64,000 nt of DNA from an uncultured bacterium (GTDB lineage Bacteria; Cyanobacteriota; Vampirovibrionia; Gastranaerophilales; Gastranaerophilaceae): contig CASELF010000017.1 in assembly GCA_949288725.1 (NCBI GenBank), positions 1 to 64,000 on the forward strand. The letters run 5' to 3'. Both the position numbers and the translations under genes were made by a program. The notes under the pieces are model-generated. The model was given only the letters and a program-made list of their open reading frames with translations. It was not told the origin of the DNA and made no database searches. Shown piece after piece: positions 53,916 through 62,463 of the stretch. Position 1 is the stretch's first letter. Each line of letters starts with the position of its first letter.

Positions 53916-55367
53916 TTAATCTTTTCCTTGTTTAAAAAATCCTACATTATATTTTTTACAATAACGCTTCAATTCTTTCATTATTATATCAGATAATAAA
54001 AATACTGCAATCAAATTCGGTACGGCAAGAAACAATGTAAACGCATCAGAAAGGTTTACAACACTTTTTAAGTTCATCGCAGAACCGATTATTATGAACA
54101 AACAATAAATTATTTGAAAAGTTCTTGTGGTATATTTGGATTCCCCAAACAAAAATGTCCAACTTTTTGTCCCGTAATATGAACCGCATAACATTGTTGA
54201 TAACACAAAACAACTTGCCATAAAAGTTAACAATATCGGAAATATAGGACAAACAGTTGCAAATGCTTTTGATGTTAATTCAATTCCGACAAGTCCGTTA
54301 GTATTTAAATATGCACCTGTCACAACAATTATAAATGCCGTAGCAGAACCAACAATAACAGTATCTACAAACGGTTGAAGCATTGCAATAAATGCTTGGG
54401 CCACAGGTTTACTTGTTTTAACCGCAGAAAAAGCAATCGGAGCAGTTCCAAGACCTGCTTCATTAGCAAACATTGCTCTTCTAAATCCCCACAACATACA
54501 TGCAAACATTCCACCTGCAACTGATGATGGTTTAAATGCCTCTTTTACAATCAATACAATAGTTTGAGGTATATGATGAATATTTAATAAGCAAATTATA
54601 AATGCTGAAAATACATACAAAGTACACATTGCAGGAGTAACTTTGGAGGTAAATTTTCCAATTGATTTAATTCCGCCAATAACAGTTATATAAGTAATCA
54701 CCGCAACAATTAAACCAAAAACCCAGCGTTGAGAAGAAAACAATCCCGTAACGTTCACAATCTGTGTAGTAATTGCATTTATTTGAAATAAATTCCAACC
54801 CCCAATCATTGCAAAAACACAACATATTGCATAGATTTTAGATAAATACGGCGCAAATGGTTTTATCCACGGTGCTCGTAATCCGTTTATTATATAATAC
54901 ATCGGACCACCTGAAGATGTTCCGTCTTTATTAATTTGTCTGAATTTTATACCAAGCAAAACTTCAGCAAATTTCAATGCCATTGAAAAAATACCCGCAA
55001 CAATCATCCAAAATATAACCCCAGGCCCGCCAACCGAAACGGCTAAAGCAGAACCAACAACATTTCCCATTCCGGCGGAAGCTGATATTGTTGCTGTTAG
55101 GGCTTGAAATGATGAAACTTCTCCCTGCTTTTTGCGAACAATAGTATCATCATGTTTATATTTTTTAGTGATTAAATTTATTGCGTGTTTAAATCCCCAA
55201 AATCCGATAAACCTTGTTCTAAAAGTAAAATATAAAGCAGCAACCATTAATAAGATAATCAGAAATTCTACACGAACACCGTGAATTGTTACATGTGAAA
55301 ATATTAATCCTGAAATCTTATTTGCTATTGGTGCTAAGATACTATCAATTCGGCTATCTAAATTCAT
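53916..55367 (-). CDS. AGCS-family sodium:alanine/glycine symporter
   Basis: 483 residues, about 11 membrane helices. Family signatures: SSFQALTATISASAGMGNVVGSA near residue 84, GGPMYYIINGL, and the AMFANEAGLGTAPIAFSAV block. It takes up alanine or glycine with sodium ions. The ATG at 55367 has no strong Shine-Dalgarno. No glycine riboswitch is visible in the 100 bases upstream, which hold the terminator of ctpA instead. Confidence 0.94.
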   Translation of the reverse strand: MNLDSRIDSILAPIANKISGLIFSHVTIHGVRVEFLIILLMVAALYFTFRTRFIGFWGFKHAINLITKKYKHDDTIVRKKQGEVSSFQALTATISASAGMGNVVGSALAVSVGGPGVIFWMIVAGIFSMALKFAEVLLGIKFRQINKDGTSSGGPMYYIINGLRAPWIKPFAPYLSKIYAICCVFAMIGGWNLFQINAITTQIVNVTGLFSSQRWVFGLIVAVITYITVIGGIKSIGKFTSKVTPAMCTLYVFSAFIICLLNIHHIPQTIVLIVKEAFKPSSVAGGMFACMLWGFRRAMFANEAGLGTAPIAFSAVKTSKPVAQAFIAMLQPFVDTVIVGSATAFIIVVTGAYLNTNGLVGIELTSKAFATVCPIFPILLTFMASCFVLSTMLCGSYYGTKSWTFLFGESKYTTRTFQIIYCLFIIIGSAMNLKSVVNLSDAFTLFLAVPNLIAVFLLSDIIMKELKRYCKKYNVGFFKQGKD

Positions 55368-55419
55368 ATACTAATTGTATAATAAACAGATTATTTTTCA
55401 AAATTACATAGTTTGCATT

Positions 55420-55450
55420 AAAAAAGACGCCTATAAAAAGCGCCTTTTTT
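55420..55450 (-). terminator. Terminator of the ctpA gene
   Basis: AAAAAAG-CGC / GCG-CTTTTTT stem with a single internal mismatch, and a T6 run on the minus strand, 24 bases after the protease stop. Confidence 0.8.
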
Positions 55451-55473
55451 ATATTTAAATTTTATTGCTCAGT

Positions 55474-56709
55474 TTAGTAATAATTGTTGTTATTAGTTAA
55501 CATATATGTACCGTTTGAAAGTTCTCTTGCAATTTCAATCGCTTTTTTCAACTGAACATCATTTTTATTTTTCAAATCTTCTTCAGTAAATTCAACCAAT
55601 ACATCAGGAGTTATACCTTTTTTGTGAATATCTGTACCATTTGGTGTTAGATATTTCTGAATAGTAATATTGATACCTGAGTTGTTTGGAAGTTTGTTAA
55701 TTTCTTGAACAAGACCTTTTCCAAATGATTGAGTTCCGACAATAACGGCTCTTTTGTTATCCTTCATCGCACCTGAGAAAATTTCACTTGCTGAAGCAGA
55801 ACCTTTATCCACAAGAACTACCAAAGGTTTTGAAGTTAATACACCATGTGTTGCTTTTTGAGTTTCTTTGTAGCCATCTCTATCAACGGTACTAACTATC
55901 GCACCACCATTTAAAAACATATCAGATATGTAGATTGCATTACTCAACAAACCACCAGGATTTGAACGTAAATCTATAATGAATGCCTTTTTATATGGTG
56001 AATTCTGTATAATATCAGAAACTTCTCTTGATGCATTTCTGCTGATAAATGAACTTAATCTGATATAACAGATATCTTTAGGCATTACTACATTATCAGG
56101 AACTTTTTGTGAAACTGATTTGATTTCAATTTCTGCTCTTGTTATTGTGTATTCCTTTGGTGCTAAATCTTTACGTTTAATCAATAAACGAACTTGGGTA
56201 CCTTCTTCACCTCTTATTTGATCCGCTGCTTTATCAACGGTTATACCTTTTGTACTCTTACCGTCAATTGCAAGAATTTCATCATCTGCCAGTAAGCCTG
56301 CTTTTTCTGCCGGAGTATCTTCAATTGGTGCTATTACCATTAATTTTCCGTCTTTTACCCCAATTTGAATACCAATACCTTTTAGTGAACCTTTAATTGA
56401 GCCTGTTTCATCTGAAAATTCTTTTGGATCCAAAAACTTTGTATATGGATCATTCAAACTTGCAACCATTGTTTCGATTGCTACATAGGCATCCTCATCT
56501 GTTCTGATTACATTGTCATATTTATGACGCCATTTACTCCAATCTTGTTCATTATTGGTCGGGTCTACATATTTGGTATTGATAAGTTTCCATACATTGT
56601 CATACAACTCTATCGGAGTTGATGCTTGAACATTTGATCTTATTATCCAGCCAAATAAAAAGATAAATATGGCTAAAAATATTGCACTTCTTTTCATAAT
56701 TTTTCTCAT
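55474..56709 (-). CDS. ctpA: S41 carboxyl-terminal processing peptidase
   Basis: 411 residues. An N-terminal signal or anchor helix (about 8-24, AIFLAIFIFLFGWII) is followed by a helical cap, a PDZ domain (about 105-190, LKGIGIQIGVKDGKLMVIAP) and the S41 protease core. The core holds the Ser nucleophile in VDKGSASASEIFSGAMKD and the Lys base in GTQSFGKGLVQ. CtpA enzymes trim periplasmic or envelope proteins; in phototrophs one matures PsbA, a role that cannot apply here. GGAGGTG precedes the ATG at 56709 by about eleven bases. Single gene with its own terminator. Confidence 0.95.
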   Translation of the reverse strand: MRKIMKRSAIFLAIFIFLFGWIIRSNVQASTPIELYDNVWKLINTKYVDPTNNEQDWSKWRHKYDNVIRTDEDAYVAIETMVASLNDPYTKFLDPKEFSDETGSIKGSLKGIGIQIGVKDGKLMVIAPIEDTPAEKAGLLADDEILAIDGKSTKGITVDKAADQIRGEEGTQVRLLIKRKDLAPKEYTITRAEIEIKSVSQKVPDNVVMPKDICYIRLSSFISRNASREVSDIIQNSPYKKAFIIDLRSNPGGLLSNAIYISDMFLNGGAIVSTVDRDGYKETQKATHGVLTSKPLVVLVDKGSASASEIFSGAMKDNKRAVIVGTQSFGKGLVQEINKLPNNSGINITIQKYLTPNGTDIHKKGITPDVLVEFTEEDLKNKNDVQLKKAIEIARELSNGTYMLTNNNNYY

Positions 56710-56875
56710 TCTTATTTTACACCTCCAATAATCACATCCTGTATCTTTAGACGAACATTATACTCAAAAAGTTTCCATAAAAATACATATGGGATTATTA
56801 TAGATATATATTAACACATATTAAAAAAAATGTGAAATATAATTTAGAAAACTAATACAAAGATTACCCTACAAA

Positions 56876-57493
56876 CTAATCTTTGCTAAATTGTAAAAGT
56901 TTCAAACCTATAGTTTTCTTTTTGGCATTTTTGTCAGGCAATTCATAGCATTTTATACATCTTGCTTCATAAGTTTCATCCCCGCCTATCATGATTAGAG
57001 GTGAACTTTTATCCGCAGGTTTGCCATCAATAAGTCTTTGAGTTCTTGTTGCATGTTCACAGCCACATTTCATACAAACTGCATGCAATTTATCTACTGT
57101 CGTTGCTATACACATTAATTCAGGCATTGAACCAAAAGGTTCTGCCTTAAAATCTAAATCCAAACCTGTTCCGATAACTTTTTTACCTTCACTCATTAAT
57201 TGTGAGATAACTTTTACAATATTGGAATCAAAAAATTGTAACTCATCAAGTGCTACAACTTCAGCATCTTTTACAAAATTCAATATTTGAAGCGAATGTT
57301 TTACCTTAATTGCATCAAGCCATAAACCGTTTCTTGATTCGATATAATCACCTTTTGTACGCGTATCAACATCAGGCGAAATAACAATAACCTTTTTCTT
57401 TGCAATAATACAACGTCTGACTCTTCGCAATAATTCTTCAGTCTTTCCGCAACTCATTGGTCCTGTTATTAATTCAAAACTATATCCGCTCAT
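56876..57493 (-). CDS. tdk: Thymidine kinase
   Basis: 205 residues of the type II (TK1-like) family. P-loop GPMSCGKTEELL (about 11-22), the magnesium Asp/Glu in VALDELQFFD, and a C-terminal zinc ribbon of two Cys pairs (CMKCGCEH, CIKCYELP). It salvages thymidine to dTMP. With upp elsewhere in the window it gives two pyrimidine salvage enzymes. GGGAGAAA precedes the ATG at 57493. Single gene, divergent from the HExxH protein. Confidence 0.96.
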   Translation of the reverse strand: MSGYSFELITGPMSCGKTEELLRRVRRCIIAKKKVIVISPDVDTRTKGDYIESRNGLWLDAIKVKHSLQILNFVKDAEVVALDELQFFDSNIVKVISQLMSEGKKVIGTGLDLDFKAEPFGSMPELMCIATTVDKLHAVCMKCGCEHATRTQRLIDGKPADKSSPLIMIGGDETYEARCIKCYELPDKNAKKKTIGLKLLQFSKD

Positions 57494-57568
57494 TTATATA
57501 AAATTTCTCCCAAAGTATTCTCCCAAAATTTATTATAAAACTCTATAAATAATTTTAAAAGTAAAAAT

Positions 57569-57597
57569 TTGTAAATGTTACAACAGTGAAATACTAT
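57569..57597 (+). promoter_or_regulatory. Putative promoter of the HExxH gene
   Basis: TTGTAA (57569-57574), 17 bases, TACTAT (57592-57597), about 130 bases before the ATG, giving a leader with no obvious structure. Confidence 0.45.
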
Positions 57598-57731
57598 ACT
57601 TGTAATAAGGTTTTTAGACATTATCTTTATTTTACATAAATTAATATTTTAAGTTTTAACTAGCAAAAACCACAAAAAAATTCATTTTATATAAACATAG
57701 GTAGTAAAAATATAGAAAGTAGAATTATTTT

Positions 57732-58592
57732 ATGGGCTCAACAATCCAAACAAATGACGGAAGGTATTATCAAAAACCTTCAATTGGTGCAACAATTGGC
57801 GGTTTTGCAGCAGGTTCAGCAGTTGCCAATACAATGCAAGCTGGTATAACCCCTCTTGGTCTTTGGTCAAGCAAGCAAATGAAAAAAATTGCTCAAACAG
57901 CAAATCCTAATGAAATCCGCCCGGCATTATATCAAGCAGTAGAAAAAAGCGGATTAAAAGATAAACTTAGAATTATGGATCTAAAAGATCAAGAAATACC
58001 TACAACAACTGCTAAAACCTTGAAAGAAAAAATATTGAGTTATCTAAAACCTAAAATAGATATTATAGGAATGGCAAGTAGAGGCGAAAATGCCTTTTTT
58101 CAACCAATCAATAATCAAATAGTAATTAATACTGAAAAACTTGGAATTGCAGGATTTCATGAAGTTGGTCACGCTATGAATTACAATAATAGTAAAATAT
58201 TGAAAACCATTCAAAAAATACGTCCTCAATTCTTATTCGGAATACCATCACTAATTCTTGCAATCTCATTATTTAAACGTAAAAAAGCACCAGGCGAAAA
58301 ACCAAAAGGCTTCTTCGATAAAACAACAACTTTTATAAAAGAAAATGCAGGCAAATTAGCAGCATTATCAACATTACCGATAGTAATTGAAGAACTTATA
58401 GCAACTAAAAAAGGTAATGCTCTTGCAAAACAACTTCTATCCCCTGAAAACTTTAAAAAAGTTGTAAAATCCAACCGCTGGGGTGCAATTTCCTATATTG
58501 GCGGAACTATATTGATTGGCACAAGCGTATGGCTTGCTAATAAAGTCAAGGATGCAATTGCAAAACCCAAAGAAATAAATCCTCAAGAATAA
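57732..58592 (+). CDS. Putative membrane zinc metalloprotease, orphan
   Basis: 286 residues, not assigned to a named family. The N-terminus has a glycine-rich, Gly-zipper-like helix (about 18-35, IGATIGGFAAGSAVANTM). A soluble stretch leads to GFHEVGHAMNY, an HExxH zinc motif at about 143-147. Two hydrophobic helices follow (about 168-182 and 253-270). Between them IEELIATKKG (about 219-228) could supply the third ligand, as the E-x-x-A-[DT] motif does in gluzincins. Its position after a membrane-proximal motif suggests action on membrane or small protein substrates. ATG at 57732 with AGAAAGTAG upstream; strong terminator downstream. Confidence 0.65.
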   Translation: MGSTIQTNDGRYYQKPSIGATIGGFAAGSAVANTMQAGITPLGLWSSKQMKKIAQTANPNEIRPALYQAVEKSGLKDKLRIMDLKDQEIPTTTAKTLKEKILSYLKPKIDIIGMASRGENAFFQPINNQIVINTEKLGIAGFHEVGHAMNYNNSKILKTIQKIRPQFLFGIPSLILAISLFKRKKAPGEKPKGFFDKTTTFIKENAGKLAALSTLPIVIEELIATKKGNALAKQLLSPENFKKVVKSNRWGAISYIGGTILIGTSVWLANKVKDAIAKPKEINPQE

Positions 58593-58612
58593 ATATTCTA
58601 TAATATGTAAAT

Positions 58613-58650
58613 AAAAAAAAGAGCAACAAATTAAAAATTGCTCTTTTTTT
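58613..58650 (+). terminator. Terminator between HExxH gene and ssrA
   Basis: AAAAAAAGAGCAA / TTGCTCTTTTTTT, 13 pairs with an 11-nt loop, T7 on the plus strand. Confidence 0.92.
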
Positions 58651-58739
58651 AATAATATTAAAATTCTACACTTGAAAAACGTGAAATAAGTATTTATAAT
58701 AATTAAAGATTGTACATTTATAAAATAAAATATATCCAT

Positions 58740-59135
58740 GGGGACGTTTTGGATTTGACAGGATGTTTGGTGAAAATAGGTTGCGAGTCCGAGCGCTGTT
58801 CTCGGTTATCAACGAGCAAAACAAATTAAATGCTAACGTAATTGAAGGCAACTTTGCACCAAGAAGAGCTTATGCTTTGGCTGCTTAGTTTGTAAATAGC
58901 TACTCATAAAGCCCAGCTTGCCGGTTTTATGGGTCAATGATGCAAGACGCAGTGTTGCAATGATAGTAACAACATCAAGACAACTATCAAAGGTTTAGAG
59001 TTTCCTTTAAATAAAACCTAGGGCTGATTTAACGGTTTTGATACTTTCCGGAATCAGTTGAGCTGATAAGTACCTACACTCGTAGAAATCTGTCTTGATC
59101 CATTTTGGACAGGGGTTCGACTCCCCTCGTCTCCA
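58740..59135 (+). ncRNA. ssrA: tmRNA
   Basis: 396 bases. The 5' end GGGGACG pairs with the 3' end CGTCTCC to form the acceptor stem, with the G3-U70 pair needed for alanylation and discriminator A at 59135. The following TTTTGGATTTGACAGG and the T-arm GGGGTTCGACTCCCC are the universal tmRNA landmarks. CCA is not encoded. The tag frame runs from GCT at 58832 to TAG at 58886-58888 and encodes ANVIEGNFAPRRAYALAA, ending in the ALAA degron. It rescues stalled ribosomes with SmpB. The 3' end is also the attachment site of the element to the right; the intact acceptor stem shows the gene was kept functional after insertion. Confidence 0.97.
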
Positions 59136-60585
59136 GATTATGTAACTTTATAGCATACTCAAAGGCTAAAATAAGCGGAAAATCTATCGTTTCACCGTCA
59201 AAAATGGGGTTCGATATTAACAAATTCATCAATTTTCTTTTTTCTTCTGATGATTGGTTCAAATATAGTTGTGGTGCGTCTTTACAGAGGTTCAACAATA
59301 GTTCAACATTTCCCACAAACTCATTACCCGCTTTTGCAATTTTTTCATATTTAATCAGTGCAACATCAAGTTCATGTTGCCATTCGTCACGTTTAGATAT
59401 ATATGTTTCGGTGTCAATAATACCGTCGCATTTATCCGTGTACAATTGCGAAAGTCGTCTTTGTAATAGTTTAATTTTTTTGTTTAATCCGTCAGCACTT
59501 ACACATGCAAATTCACTTTCCATGTTTATAAGTTCTTTTGCTATGCTTATAATTCCGGAAATACATTCTTCACTAAAATATAAATTATTTAAAACGTGTT
59601 CTTGAAAAGCGTTTTCAAATTCATCTTGTCTTAATGTGGTGTTTTTGCAACTATGACAACGATAATAAATATAATTACCTTTTTTGTGTCTTCCGTGTTG
59701 CAATTCTGCAATTAAAGGTCTTCCGCAATGCTTACATTTAATAAATCCGGAATACGCAAAATTGTGTTTTTTACGTGCGGTTTTGTATTTGCCTTTTATT
59801 TTTTCTTGCACGTGCATAAATAATTCCGGTGAAATAATCGCGTCGTGCTTTGCATTGTAATATTTTACACCTTTATAAATAAAAATACCGGTGTAAAATT
59901 CATTATGCAATATGTTTTCAATGGTTTTCATCGTGCAATTACGGTTTTTAGGTCTAAAACCGCAGGCATGCATATATTCCGCAAGGGATTTATAAGTGTA
60001 GTTTCCCATTAGGTAACTTTCAAATATTTGTTTTATAAAGGGCGCAACGGTCGGGTCAATAACAAGTTCCTTTTTTCCGGCGTCATTTTGTTTGCTTATA
60101 TACCCCATTGGCGGGCTTGACGGGTAATAACCTTGTGCGCATTTTTCGTTCAAGCCTTTTCGGATTTCTTCCGACAAGTTATCAATGTAATTTTTAGCCA
60201 TTAAAACACGGATTCCGTGCATAAATTTGTCTTGACTTTTCGATTCAGCAGACAATATATTGCCCTCTTTGCAAAAATGTATTGCAAGCCCGTTTAAATC
60301 GTCTAATGTCACATAGTCTTTTAAATTTCTATATAACCGGTCAGTCTTTTCAACAAGTATAATTCGGACAGTTGAATTTTTTTTCAAATATTTCACCATA
60401 TTGTTGAATTGAGTTCGTCCGGCTTTTTTTGCGGTTTCGGATTCAACAAATTCTTCAACTATTGAAATATTATTCTTTTTGGCGTATTCGTGCAAAAGTT
60501 TGATTTGCGCAGGGATTGAAAAACCCTCTTTTTCTTGACGGTCTGATGATACCCTTGCATATAATACAGCCTTTTTAGTCGTCAT
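59074..60585 (-). CDS. Large serine recombinase (integrase)
   Basis: 503 residues from the ATG at 60585; a longer frame starts at TTG. The N-terminal resolvase domain has the catalytic Ser in YARVSSDRQ (about 8-16) and the arginine region LVEKTDRLYRNLKD. A recombinase domain (about 150-260) and a zinc ribbon with CKHCG and CHSCKN follow, then a coiled coil. It catalyses integration and excision without homologous ends. The last 19 residues, ETRGVEPLSKMDQDRFLRV, are the antisense of ssrA's 3' end, so the stop codon belongs to the host gene. It ends the left arm of the element; the next element gene overlaps by 11 bases. Confidence 0.93.
   Translation of the reverse strand: MTTKKAVLYARVSSDRQEKEGFSIPAQIKLLHEYAKKNNISIVEEFVESETAKKAGRTQFNNMVKYLKKNSTVRIILVEKTDRLYRNLKDYVTLDDLNGLAIHFCKEGNILSAESKSQDKFMHGIRVLMAKNYIDNLSEEIRKGLNEKCAQGYYPSSPPMGYISKQNDAGKKELVIDPTVAPFIKQIFESYLMGNYTYKSLAEYMHACGFRPKNRNCTMKTIENILHNEFYTGIFIYKGVKYYNAKHDAIISPELFMHVQEKIKGKYKTARKKHNFAYSGFIKCKHCGRPLIAELQHGRHKKGNYIYYRCHSCKNTTLRQDEFENAFQEHVLNNLYFSEECISGIISIAKELINMESEFACVSADGLNKKIKLLQRRLSQLYTDKCDGIIDTETYISKRDEWQHELDVALIKYEKIAKAGNEFVGNVELLLNLCKDAPQLYLNQSSEEKRKLMNLLISNPIFDGETIDFPLILAFEYAIKLHNLETRGVEPLSKMDQDRFLRV
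59077..59135. other. Probable left attachment site (attL) in ssrA 3' end
   Basis: The element begins directly at the 3' end of ssrA: its recombinase gene is read toward and into these bases. The exact crossover cannot be placed because the right junction lies beyond the window; a copy of part of this sequence is expected there. Confidence 0.6.
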
Positions 60586-60955
60586 TTTCCGTTGATTCCC
60601 CGCAGTATTCAAAAGGTATATTAAAAGCCTTTGTGTAATTTTCTAATGCTTTTAACAACAAATCCGTTTCACCTAAACAAAACATATATTCTGAATGCGT
60701 TGTCATTCTTATTGCAAAATATACAAAACCCTTGAATGTCCATGTGCGGATATTATAAACATCTTTCATATTATCCGAAATAGTTTCATTGTCTTGTGAA
60801 ATCGTGAAACATTGATTCTCAAAATTTAGTTGACACTTGCCCTTTTTAATATTTGTAATTTCATTATGGTTTATATAACCTTTTATAAAATCCAATTTGA
60901 AGCCGAATTTTGCATTTTTGCGGTCAAATAAATTATTAAATAAACGTTTAAACAT
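60575..60955 (-). CDS. Hypothetical element protein
   Basis: 126 residues from the ATG at 60955 with AAGGA upstream (a GTG six bases earlier would be too close). No recognised domain. The content is mixed alpha/beta with aromatic-rich strands (TWTFKGFVYFAIRMTTHSEY). It lies between the recombinase and the ImmA-like gene in a four-gene leftward lysogeny-type block, so a role in integration control or immunity is possible but not shown. Confidence 0.55.
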   Translation of the reverse strand: MFKRLFNNLFDRKNAKFGFKLDFIKGYINHNEITNIKKGKCQLNFENQCFTISQDNETISDNMKDVYNIRTWTFKGFVYFAIRMTTHSEYMFCLGETDLLLKALENYTKAFNIPFEYCGESTENDD

Positions 60956-60967
60956 ATACACTTCCTT

Positions 60968-61186
60968 TTATATGTGTGCTAACATTTCAAGTTCACTAAC
61001 GTTTTTGTTACGGTCAAAATCGTTATTTTTTATATGGTTTAATTCGTGTTTGAATGCTTTTTGTAGGCAGGCATGCGACATTCTTGAATTTAAAATTATT
61101 GTGTAGTAATCATCACCGGAATGATACATTGTAAAAGCATTGATTTTTTCCGGCAAATTTTTGTAAACAACCATGTAATTATCCAT
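60968..61186 (-). CDS. Small ImmA/IrrE-like metallopeptidase
   Basis: 72 residues with the zinc motif KHELNHIKNNDFD near 45-57 (HExxH as HELNH). ImmA/IrrE proteins cut cI-type repressors to induce mobile elements. This one is much shorter than the usual 120-170 residues and holds little beyond the catalytic helix. It overlaps the repressor gene by eight bases, the classic arrangement of a repressor with its protease. Confidence 0.7.
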   Translation of the reverse strand: MDNYMVVYKNLPEKINAFTMYHSGDDYYTIILNSRMSHACLQKAFKHELNHIKNNDFDRNKNVSELEMLAHI

Positions 61187-61556
61187 TAGACGTTCCCTTT
61201 ATTGAATTTGCAACGGTTATAATGGCGCGCACTTGTTCCGGCGTCATGTCACGCATTGCGTCAAATAATATTCTATAATCGGGATTGTCATGTAATTCTT
61301 GCGCTAATTCCGCAGTTTTGCGGTCAAGATAATAAGGGGATTTGGGTTCTGTTTCCCATTCAAAAAAGTCATCAATACTACAGTCTAATGCTTTTGCAAT
61401 AGCCTTTAAAAATTTTAAAGTTGGGTTTTTGTTGAATCCGCCTAAAATCTTTGAAATAGTGCTTTTGCTAAAATTTGTCATACTTGCCAATTCGTCGTAA
61501 GTATAATTTTTAGATTTTAACATTTCTTTCATTTTATTGATACTAAATTCGGGCAT
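61179..61556 (-). CDS. cI-like HTH repressor
   Basis: 125 residues. An N-terminal Cro/CI helix-turn-helix (about 14-60: YDELASMTNFSKSTISKILGG, LKAIAKALDCSIDDFFEW) is followed by a short C-terminal region without a LexA-type peptidase domain, consistent with cleavage by the linked ImmA-like protein instead of self-cleavage. GGAAAGG precedes the ATG at 61556. It faces a Cro-like gene over 205 bases carrying repeats. Confidence 0.85.
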   Translation of the reverse strand: MPEFSINKMKEMLKSKNYTYDELASMTNFSKSTISKILGGFNKNPTLKFLKAIAKALDCSIDDFFEWETEPKSPYYLDRKTAELAQELHDNPDYRILFDAMRDMTPEQVRAIITVANSIKGTSNG

Positions 61557-61669
61557 TGTTTAACCTTTCCTTTGTCCATATTGTGACACACAGCAAAAAA
61601 AAATTCTAGTTATTGAAACAAATTTAACATATATATGAATAAAAAAATCCTAAAAATGAAATTTACCAC

Positions 61670-61727
61670 TTGACAAATTCATTTTATTGAAATAAGATTG
61701 CTTTGTGGTGTTTCAATTTAATGAAAC
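61670..61727 (+). promoter_or_regulatory. Early promoter and operator of the element
   Basis: TTGACA (61670-61675), 17 bases, TAAGAT (61693-61698), reading to the Cro-like gene. Just downstream is a perfect inverted repeat GTTTCA-N6-TGAAAC (61710-61727). Single copies of the half-site TTGAAA occur at 61613 and, within the spacer, at 61687. These are the likely binding sites of the cI-like and Cro-like proteins. Confidence 0.7.
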
Positions 61728-61761
61728 ATGAGAGAGGAAAGTTTAATAAAAGGAAAATTTT

Positions 61762-61965
61762 ATGTACAGGAACATTTTAGCAGAAATGACAAGAAACGGC
61801 ATGACACGTGCTTTTGTTGCTAAAAAATTAAATTTGTCGTTGCCGTCTTTCAGAAAAAAACTTTCGGGTCAAATAGATTTCAAAATGTCTGAAATTAAAA
61901 TTTTACTTTCATTATTTGGAAACAATGTTTCTTTTGAATATCTGTTTGAGGTCAAGCCGGCATGA
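61762..61965 (+). CDS. Cro-like HTH protein
   Basis: 67 residues with a helix-turn-helix of the phage DUF739/Cro type (TRAFVAKKLNLSLPSFRKKLSG) and a short helix pair. First rightward gene of the element, with AAAGGA upstream of the ATG at 61762. It overlaps the next small gene by four bases (ATGA). Confidence 0.75.
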   Translation: MYRNILAEMTRNGMTRAFVAKKLNLSLPSFRKKLSGQIDFKMSEIKILLSLFGNNVSFEYLFEVKPA

Positions 61966-62087
61966 AAAAGAAGTTAAAAGTCATTGTTTCAATTGATAAA
62001 ACACCAATGACAGAAGAAGAAAAGAAAATCCGTATTGCGCAATTCTTTATACTTTTGCACAAGTGGAAATATAGTCAAGCAGTATAA
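61962..62087 (+). CDS. 41-residue hypothetical element protein
   Basis: Short frame starting at the ATGA overlap with the Cro-like gene: basic N-terminus (MKKKLKVIVSID), an acidic helix and LLHKWKYSQAV at the end. The overlap suggests translational coupling. Unknown function. Confidence 0.5.
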   Translation: MKKKLKVIVSIDKTPMTEEEKKIRIAQFFILLHKWKYSQAV

Positions 62088-62112
62088 CGGAAAGAAAGAG
62101 AGGTTAAACAAA

Positions 62113-62463
62113 GTGAACAAAAAAACAAAACAGTTATTACAAATTACCAAAAACGCATATTCGCAGGCGTTAGAGGTTTTAGGATTTGTTAAACAAAAAG
62201 AACAAATGAGCGACCAAAAATTAAATACAGAATTAGAACGTCGCATTCGGCAAATCCGTGAAGTAAACAGTCAAAAAATCATTATGAACGTGTATGTTCC
62301 GCAAATAATCAAGGAAACGTTAGAAAAAGACAATTACTTGATTTCGCAGGCTCAAGCGTTGCCAATTGCGGTTGCAAAGTTCAATCAAGAATTACAAGCC
62401 GGAAGAATTGATTCTTTATTCAATTTTGTTGTTCCGGAAGATGAAAGCGTAAAGGGGGAATAA
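62113..62463 (+). CDS. Hypothetical element protein
   Basis: 116 residues from a GTG at 62113 with AGAGAGG nine bases upstream; the longer open frame overlaps the previous gene and lacks a ribosome site. Two helical segments (KKTKQLLQITKNAYSQALEVL; LNTELERRIRQIREVN). No family recognised. Its stop overlaps the ssb start by one base, so it is in the early operon. Confidence 0.6.
   Translation: MNKKTKQLLQITKNAYSQALEVLGFVKQKEQMSDQKLNTELERRIRQIREVNSQKIIMNVYVPQIIKETLEKDNYLISQAQALPIAVAKFNQELQAGRIDSLFNFVVPEDESVKGE

Noticed and set aside
62035-62112. Upstream extension of the element gene at 62113
   Set aside because: The longer frame overlaps the 41-residue gene, has no ribosome site at its start and would place AGAGAGG inside the coding region.
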